Positions 59,021 through 64,000 of a stretch of DNA of 64,000 nt are shown here, piece after piece. Made by a program: the position numbers and the translations under genes. Position 1 is the stretch's first letter; the number at the start of each line of letters is the position of its first letter. The DNA comes from Streptomyces sp. Q6 (GTDB lineage Bacteria > Actinomycetota > Actinomycetes > Streptomycetales > Streptomycetaceae): contig NZ_CP146022.1 in the NCBI RefSeq assembly GCF_036967205.1, positions 496,001 to 560,000 of the forward strand, given 5' to 3'. The notes under the pieces are model-generated. The model saw nothing but the letters and a program-made list of their open reading frames with translations, was not told the origin of the DNA and did not search any database.

Positions 59021-60643
59021 GTGGAGTACAACCTTGCCGACCTGTTCGAGTCGGTCGTCGACGTGGTCCCCGACCGCGAGGCGCTCGTCTACATCGACCA
59101 CCCGGGGACGGGTGCGGAGCGCCGGCTGACGTACGCGGAACTGGACGCGGCGGCCAACCGCATCGCGCACCACCTGATCGACAGCGGGATCCGGCCCGGC
59201 GAACACCTGGGCCTGCACCTCTACAACGGCATCGAGTACCTCCAGACGGTTCTCGGCTGTCTCAAGGCACGGGTCGTCCCGGTCAATGTCAACTACCGGT
59301 ATGTGGAAGAGGAGTTGGTCTACCTCTACCGGGACGCCGACCTCGCGGCCCTGGTCTTCGACGCGGAGTTCACCGAGCGTGTGGCGGCGGCGCTGCCGCA
59401 GACGCGGAAGCTGCGGCATCTGGTGCGGGTGGGGACCCCGGCGCCGGACGCGCCGCCGCTCAAGGCCGTGGACTTCACGGAGGCCGAGGCGGCCGGGTCG
59501 CCCGAGCGCGGATTCCCGGCGCGCTCGGCGGACGACCAGTTCATCATCTACACCGGCGGCACGACGGGCATGCCCAAGGGTGTGATGTGGCGTCAGGAAG
59601 ACCTGTTCTTCTCCGGGTTGGGCGGCGGAGCACCCACGGGAGAGCCGGTGTCGCGGCCGCAGGAGCTCGCGGAGCGCGTCGCGGCGGGCGGCGACGGGAT
59701 CACCTTCTTCCCCACTCCCCCACTGATGCACGGAACGTCCACCCTGACCGCCTTCATCGGCTTCAACTTCGGCCAACGCATCGTCATCCACCGCAAGTTC
59801 GCGCCCGAAGAGGTGCTGCGCACCATCGAGAAGGAGAAGGTGACCAGCATGTCGCTGGTGGGCGACGCGATGCTGCGCCCGCTGATCGACGCGCTGAGCG
59901 GACCGCTCAAGGGCACCGACTGCTCGTCGATGTTCAGCGTCTCGTCCTCGGGCGCGATCATGTCGGACACGGTGCGCGCCCAGTTCCAGGCGCTGGTCCC
60001 GACCGTGATGCTCCTCAACAACTTCGGCTCGTCCGAGTCCGGCTTCAACGGCACGGCGACCGACGACTCGGGCGCGGGCCAGGGCTTTCGCCTGCGGGTC
60101 AACTCCCGTACCCAGGTGGTGGATCCGGCGACATACGATCCGGTGGCCGTCGGTGAGGTCGGCCGGATCGCCCAGCGCGGGCACGTCCCGCTCGGCTACT
60201 ACAACGACCCGAAGAAGACCGCCGAGACGTTCTTCCAGAAGGGCGACGAGCGCTGGGTGCTGCTCGGTGACATGGCGACGGTCGACGCGGACGGCATCGT
60301 CACGGTGCTCGGACGCGGCTCGCAGTGCATCAACACCGGCGGCGAGAAGGTCTACCCCGAAGAGGTCGAGCAGGCCCTCAAGTCCCATCCGGACGTCTAC
60401 GACGCGCTCGTCGCCGGTGTCCCGGACGAGAAGTGGGGCAACCACGTGGCGGCGGTGGTCCAGCTCCGGCAGGGCGCGCCGACGTTGACCCTCGACACCC
60501 TCCAGAGCCACTGCCGCACCCATCTCGCCGGCTACAAGATCCCGCGCCAGCTGGTGGTGACGGACCGCATCCAGCGTTCGCCGAGCGGCAAGGCGGACTA
60601 TCGGTGGGCGCGGGCGGTGGCGGCCGACTCGGCCGCCGGATAG
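59021..60643 (+). CDS. Acyl-CoA synthetase (FadD-type, AMP-forming)
   Basis: A 540-aa ANL-superfamily ligase. IIYTGGTTGMPKGVMW is the AMP-binding P-loop (A3). The A5-like segment is LLNNFGSSESGFNG, LLGDMATVDADGIVTVLGRG is A7/A8, and PSGKADYRWAR provides the catalytic lysine (A10). It activates a carboxylic acid to the acyl-CoA. FadD3/FadD19-type side-chain ligases share INTGGEKVYPEEVE. GTG 59021 lies 4 bp after AGGAGGAG. It probably feeds the divergent crotonase/thiolase block; the acid is unknown. Confidence 0.9.
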   Translation: MEYNLADLFESVVDVVPDREALVYIDHPGTGAERRLTYAELDAAANRIAHHLIDSGIRPGEHLGLHLYNGIEYLQTVLGCLKARVVPVNVNYRYVEEELVYLYRDADLAALVFDAEFTERVAAALPQTRKLRHLVRVGTPAPDAPPLKAVDFTEAEAAGSPERGFPARSADDQFIIYTGGTTGMPKGVMWRQEDLFFSGLGGGAPTGEPVSRPQELAERVAAGGDGITFFPTPPLMHGTSTLTAFIGFNFGQRIVIHRKFAPEEVLRTIEKEKVTSMSLVGDAMLRPLIDALSGPLKGTDCSSMFSVSSSGAIMSDTVRAQFQALVPTVMLLNNFGSSESGFNGTATDDSGAGQGFRLRVNSRTQVVDPATYDPVAVGEVGRIAQRGHVPLGYYNDPKKTAETFFQKGDERWVLLGDMATVDADGIVTVLGRGSQCINTGGEKVYPEEVEQALKSHPDVYDALVAGVPDEKWGNHVAAVVQLRQGAPTLTLDTLQSHCRTHLAGYKIPRQLVVTDRIQRSPSGKADYRWARAVAADSAAG

Positions 60644-60759
60644 CCCGCGCGACTCTCCACGCCGCCGCGCCCGCGCCGACCGTCCGGGCGCACGACGGCG
60701 CCCCGCCCACAGGCCCTTATCCGGTTGCCGCTCCCGCGCTCCGGTGCTGAAGTGACCGG

Positions 60760-61605
60760 ATGGATCAGGACAAGGTGCTGGCGCTCTTCGACCGGCAGAT
60801 GCGGTACGAGGCGAAGCCCGACGAGCCGGGGGCGCGGGTCGAGCGGGTCGGCGACGTCGTACGCCAGGTCGCCCCCGCCGACGGCTGGAACGGGGTGCTC
60901 TGGTCGGATCTCGACGAGGGGCGCGCCGACGCGGCCATCGCCGAACAGGTGCGGTTCTACGCCGCGTCGGGGCTCGAAGTGGAGTGGAAGGCGTACAGCC
61001 ACGACCGCCCCGCCGATCTCCCGGCGCGGCTGACCGCGGCCGGGTTCGTCGCCGAGGAGACGGAGACGCTGCTGGTGGCGGAGACGGCCGTGCTCCCCGT
61101 CGATGCAGCGCCGCCGGACGGGATCCGGTTGCTGCCCGTCACCGACGAGGCACACGTGCGGCTCGTCGAGGAGGTCCACGACCGGGCCTTCGACGGCGGG
61201 CGCTCGTCGATCGGGCACCAGCTGCGCCAGCAGCTCGCGCAGGACCCGCAGACCGTGCCCGCCGTCGTCGCGCTGCACGGCGACGAACCGGTCAGCGCGG
61301 CCCGCCTCGAACTGCACCCGGGCACGGACTTCGCGAGCCTGTGGGGCGGTGGCACGGTCCCCGCGTGGCGGGGCCGCGGGATCTACCGGTCGCTCGTCGC
61401 GTTCCGGGTGAGGATCGCCGTCGCGCGCGGATTCTCGTACGTCCAGGTCGACGCGTCGTCGTACAGCAGGCCGATCCTGGAGCGGCTCGGGTTCGTGGCG
61501 CTGGGGACGACGACGCCGTACGTACGGCAGCCGTCCGGTCAGGACGCCGCCAGGAACTCCTCGACGCTCGCCACGAAGGACTCGGCGTCGTCGAGCCAGG
61601 GATAG
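60760..61605 (+). CDS. GNAT-fold acetyltransferase, two-domain type
   Basis: A 281-aa protein whose C-terminal half is a clear GNAT domain: VVALHGDEPVSAARLELH, TVPAWRGRGIYRSLVAFRVRIAVARGFSYVQVDASSYSRPILERLGF. The pyrophosphate loop is RGRGIYRSL. The N-terminal half (QVAPADGWNGVLWSDLDEGRADAAIAEQVRFYAASG) looks like a second, non-catalytic GNAT-like domain. The tail PSGQDAARNSSTLATKDSASSSQG is probably coincidental read-through, because it overlaps the end of the convergent hydrolase gene by 67 bp. ATG 60760; ribosome site weak. Confidence 0.75.
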   Translation: MDQDKVLALFDRQMRYEAKPDEPGARVERVGDVVRQVAPADGWNGVLWSDLDEGRADAAIAEQVRFYAASGLEVEWKAYSHDRPADLPARLTAAGFVAEETETLLVAETAVLPVDAAPPDGIRLLPVTDEAHVRLVEEVHDRAFDGGRSSIGHQLRQQLAQDPQTVPAVVALHGDEPVSAARLELHPGTDFASLWGGGTVPAWRGRGIYRSLVAFRVRIAVARGFSYVQVDASSYSRPILERLGFVALGTTTPYVRQPSGQDAARNSSTLATKDSASSSQG

Positions 61606-62378
61606 TGCGCGGCCCCGGGCTGCACGACGACCCGGCCGTGCGGGTAGGACGCGGCGGCGCGGTGCACCAGCTCGGGGTTCGGATTGCCGTCGAGCGCGCC
61701 CGCGAGCAGCAGGACGGGCGCGTCGAGGCGGGCGAGGGCGGCGCGGGTCGCGGCCGGGTCGAAGGCGGCGTCGACGCCGTACCGCGCCTCGGCCGTGTCG
61801 TTGGTCTGCGCGTCGGTGAGCGCGGCGTGGGCCTGCGCGCGCGTGTCCCAGCGGCCGTAGAAGAACGCGTCGTAGAGGTAGTCCACGTCGTCCTGCCCCG
61901 CGAGGAGCCGCTCGTACGTGGCGTAGGCCGCCGCGAACCACGGCTCATGGCTCCGCAGCCGCGCCGCCGCGAGCCGCTCGTCCGCCGTCGGCCTGATGCC
62001 CAGGGCCCACTGCGCGGAGGTCACGAGGACGAGCCGGGACAGGCGCCGCGGATGGCGGGCCGCGTAGAGCGCGGCGAGATTGCAGCCCGCCGAGTGGGCG
62101 AGGACGTCCATGCGCTCCAGGCCGAGGTGGACGCGGAGCGCCTCCACGTCGTCGACCTGCCGGTCGCATCGGTACGTCGACTCGTCGACCGGGATCGCGG
62201 ACGTCCCCGTCCCCCGCAGGTCGAGGAGGTGCAGGGTGCGGTGGGCGGTGAGGCCACCCAGATCGCCGAGGTACTCCGAGGCCCGCATCGGACCGCCCGG
62301 CACACAGATCAGGGGCGGTCCCGAGCCCCGTACATGACAGGCCAGTTCGGTGCCGTCCGGCGCGCTGAACGTGAACAT
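61539..62378 (-). CDS. Alpha/beta-hydrolase (proline iminopeptidase-like)
   Basis: A 279-aa alpha/beta hydrolase. PPLICVPGGPMRASEYLGDL is the oxyanion loop, HLLDLRGTGTSAIP follows, the nucleophile elbow is LAHSAGCNLAALYAA, the acid is Asp in LLLAGALDGNPNPELV, and the His is in GAAHYPW. The PGGP and DLRGTGxS motifs point to the proline-iminopeptidase/epoxide-hydrolase branch. The substrate cannot be set. I take ATG 62378 (MFTFSAPDG) as start because the homology begins there. The 3' end overlaps the convergent GNAT. Confidence 0.85.
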   Translation of the reverse strand: MFTFSAPDGTELACHVRGSGPPLICVPGGPMRASEYLGDLGGLTAHRTLHLLDLRGTGTSAIPVDESTYRCDRQVDDVEALRVHLGLERMDVLAHSAGCNLAALYAARHPRRLSRLVLVTSAQWALGIRPTADERLAAARLRSHEPWFAAAYATYERLLAGQDDVDYLYDAFFYGRWDTRAQAHAALTDAQTNDTAEARYGVDAAFDPAATRAALARLDAPVLLLAGALDGNPNPELVHRAAASYPHGRVVVQPGAAHYPWLDDAESFVASVEEFLAAS

Positions 62379-62500
62379 GGCGTGATCTTCACAGCCGTAC
62401 GGCGGCGTCGCAACGCGTTTCCCCCGCTCCCGCCCAACACGTCGCGCCTCATGTCTTGACGTCACGGGGCCCGCCTTGAATTACTGACGACAGCAGATCA

Positions 62501-62514
62501 ACCGAATGATCGGT
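62501..62514. promoter_or_regulatory. PaaR-like operator ACCG-N6-CGGT
   Basis: ACCGAATGATCGGT is a perfect 5-4-5 inverted repeat (ACCGA/TCGGT) 15 bp upstream of the phenylacetate-CoA ligase start. PaaR, the TetR-type repressor of phenylacetate degradation in actinobacteria, binds ACCG-N6-CGGT-type sites. The paaR gene is not in the window. Confidence 0.65.
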
Positions 62515-62528
62515 CGGGAGTGCAGTCG

Positions 62529-63827
62529 ATGACGGATGTGAAGGACTGGCAGGACGCGGGCGAGCGCCTCGGAGCGGCCGAGCTGCGAGAGCTCCAGCTG
62601 GAGCGGCTGCGTGCGACCCTGCACCGCGTGTACGAGCGGGTGCCGCACTACCGCGCGGCGTTCGACAAGGCGGGCGTGCGCCCGGACGACTGCGCGAGCC
62701 TCGCCGACCTCGCCCGTTTCCCGTTCACGACGAAGGCGGACCTGCGGGAGAACTACCCGTTCGGGATGTTCGCCGTGGAGAAGTCCGAGGTGCGCCGGCT
62801 GCACGCCTCCAGCGGCACGACGGGCCTGCCCACCGTCGTCGGGTACACGGAGGCCGACCTGTCGATGTGGTCCGACATGGTGGCCCGCGCGATCCGCGCG
62901 GCGGGCGGCCGGCCCGGCCACACGATCCATGTGGCGTACGGCTACGGCCTGTTCACGGGCGGGCTCGGCGCGCACTACGGCGCGGAGCGGCTCGGCTGTA
63001 CGGTCGTCCCCGCGTCCGGCGGGATGACCGCGCGCCAGGTCCGGCTCATCGTCGACCTCCGGCCCGAGATCATCATGGTGACGCCGTCGTACATGCTGAC
63101 CCTCCTCGACGAGTTCGAGCGCCAGAACATCGACCCGCGGACGACGTCGCTGAAGGTGGGCATCTTCGGCGCGGAGCCGTGGACGCAGGAGATGCGGCGG
63201 GAGATCGAGGAGCGGGCGGGCATCGACGCCGTCGACATCTACGGCCTGTCGGAGGTCGTCGGCCCCGGCGTCGCGCAGGAGTGCGTGGAGACGAAGGACG
63301 GGCTGCACATCTGGGAGGACCACTTCTACCCGGAGGTCGTCGACCCGGTCACGGGCGAGGTCCTGCCGGACGGCGAGCACGGGGAGCTGGTGTTCACCTC
63401 GCTCACCAAGGAGGCGATGCCCGTGATCCGTTACCGCACACGGGACTTGACGCGACTCCTGCCGGGGACGGCGCGCCCCGCGTTCCGCCGCATGGAGAAG
63501 GTCACCGGGCGCAGCGACGACATGGTGATCCTGCGCGGGGTGAACCTCTTCCCCACGCAGGTCGAGGAGATCGTCCTGCGCACCCCCGGCGTCGCCCCGC
63601 ACTTCCAGCTCCGCCTCACCCGCGAGGGCCGCATGGACGCCCTGACGATCCGCGCGGAGGCCCGCCCGGACGCCACCCCCACGGACCGGGACGCGGCGGC
63701 CCGCGCGATCGCGGCCGGAATGAAGGACGGGGTCGGGGTGACGGTGGACGTGGAGGTCGTGGACCCGGAGACGCTGGAGCGGTCGGTGGGCAAGATCAAG
63801 CGAATCGTGGACCTGCGGGGCAAGTAG
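62529..63827 (+). CDS. paaK: Phenylacetate-CoA ligase
   Basis: A 432-aa ligase. RLHASSGTTGLPTVVGYTEADLSMW is the P-loop, GYGLFTGGLGAHYGAERLGCTVVPASGGMTARQ and VGIFGAEPWTQEMRREIEE are diagnostic PaaK segments, DIYGLSEVVGPGVAQECVE is A5-like, and ERSVGKIKRIVDLRG contains the catalytic lysine. It activates phenylacetate (or an aryl acetate) with ATP and CoA as the first step of the paa pathway. ATG 62529 (MTDVKDW) behind GGGAG; an in-frame GTG 9 bp upstream is less likely. A PaaR-like site overlaps the leader. Confidence 0.92.
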   Translation: MTDVKDWQDAGERLGAAELRELQLERLRATLHRVYERVPHYRAAFDKAGVRPDDCASLADLARFPFTTKADLRENYPFGMFAVEKSEVRRLHASSGTTGLPTVVGYTEADLSMWSDMVARAIRAAGGRPGHTIHVAYGYGLFTGGLGAHYGAERLGCTVVPASGGMTARQVRLIVDLRPEIIMVTPSYMLTLLDEFERQNIDPRTTSLKVGIFGAEPWTQEMRREIEERAGIDAVDIYGLSEVVGPGVAQECVETKDGLHIWEDHFYPEVVDPVTGEVLPDGEHGELVFTSLTKEAMPVIRYRTRDLTRLLPGTARPAFRRMEKVTGRSDDMVILRGVNLFPTQVEEIVLRTPGVAPHFQLRLTREGRMDALTIRAEARPDATPTDRDAAARAIAAGMKDGVGVTVDVEVVDPETLERSVGKIKRIVDLRGK

Positions 63828-63858
63828 GGCGGCCGGCTCAGGCAGGGGGCGCGTCGCT

Positions 63859-64000
63859 CATGCGGTGAATCGGTCACGGAGTTCGCGTTTGAGGATCTTT
63901 CCGCTTGCGTTGCGCGGGAGTTCGTTCACGAACACGATGCGTTTGGGGGCCTTGAAGTGGGCCAGTCGGTCGCGGACGTGGGCGAGGAGTTCGGGCTCGG
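63859..64000 (-). CDS. AMP-forming acyl-CoA ligase, C-terminal fragment (gene continues beyond window)
   Basis: The last 46 codons read EPELLAHVRDRLAHFKAPKRIVFVNELPRNASGKILKREL and end RDRFTA, the A10 region of an ANL ligase with the catalytic lysine in NASGKILK. It is convergent with paaK (31 bp between stops). The substrate cannot be guessed from this fragment. Confidence 0.85.

Overview
The window is a high-GC actinobacterial chromosome segment, almost certainly Streptomyces. Third codon positions are nearly always G or C, TTA codons are almost absent (I found two), and it carries family-typical genes: DUF397, DUF5133, DUF5999, DUF4232, an NsdA-type regulator, SpoIIE-type phosphatases, a large LuxR/ATPase regulator, a CGNR zinc-finger protein and mycothiol-dependent DinB-fold enzymes. 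I see no rRNA, tRNA, insertion sequence, phage or CRISPR array. The density of regulators and lineage-specific enzymes suggests an accessory or chromosome-arm region.

Layout. 1-4.3 kb: DinB-fold enzyme (partial), acetyltransferase, flavin-type oxidoreductase, then a TetR/MFS efflux pair read leftward. 4.3-17.2 kb: a divergent TetR repressor faces a 12-kb rightward polysaccharide/signalling operon. The operon holds a cellulose-synthase-like GT2, UDP-glucose 4-epimerase, UDP-glucose dehydrogenase, UDP-glucuronate decarboxylase, a beta-helix lipoprotein, a membrane PAS-GGDEF-EAL protein fused in frame to a PLP-dependent alpha-oxoamine synthase, and a methyltransferase. 17.3-22.1 kb: a 1035-aa protein I cannot assign, convergent with a GH15-family protein lacking catalytic signatures. 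22.2-26.5 kb: small secreted and hypothetical proteins, an MFS/LysR divergent pair, a SpoIIE phosphatase. 26.8-34.3 kb: a LuxR/ATPase regulator, then a dormancy-type island: a DevS/DosS-like GAF-GAF kinase with the haem histidine conserved, a DevR-like regulator, a cNMP-domain protein, an Rv1733c-family membrane protein and a universal stress protein. Three DevR-box-like sites with the shared core GGGCCGAACG lie in its promoters.

34.3-47.3 kb: GH13 glucosidase, DUF5999, F420-type oxidoreductase, DinB protein, P450 divergent from a LacI regulator, PAS-SpoIIE phosphatase, NsdA-like regulator, a TTA-containing phosphotransferase and a secreted amidase. 47.3-54.6 kb: conserved hypothetical, 968-aa LuxR regulator, CGNR protein (frameshifted), PdxH, leucine-rich-repeat protein, second universal stress protein (frameshifted), DUF397. 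54.6-64 kb: an acyl-CoA catabolic block: two thiolase-fold proteins, a DUF35 partner and a crotonase facing a fatty-acyl-CoA synthetase, then an acetyltransferase, an alpha/beta hydrolase, a phenylacetate-CoA ligase behind a PaaR-like box, and the end of another acyl-CoA ligase.

The two strongest novelties are the c-di-GMP/alpha-oxoamine-synthase fusion inside a glycan operon and the compact DevSR-type island with its own operators. Three genes each need one extra base, in or next to a short G/C run, to restore the frame. That pattern points to consensus errors as readily as to pseudogenes.
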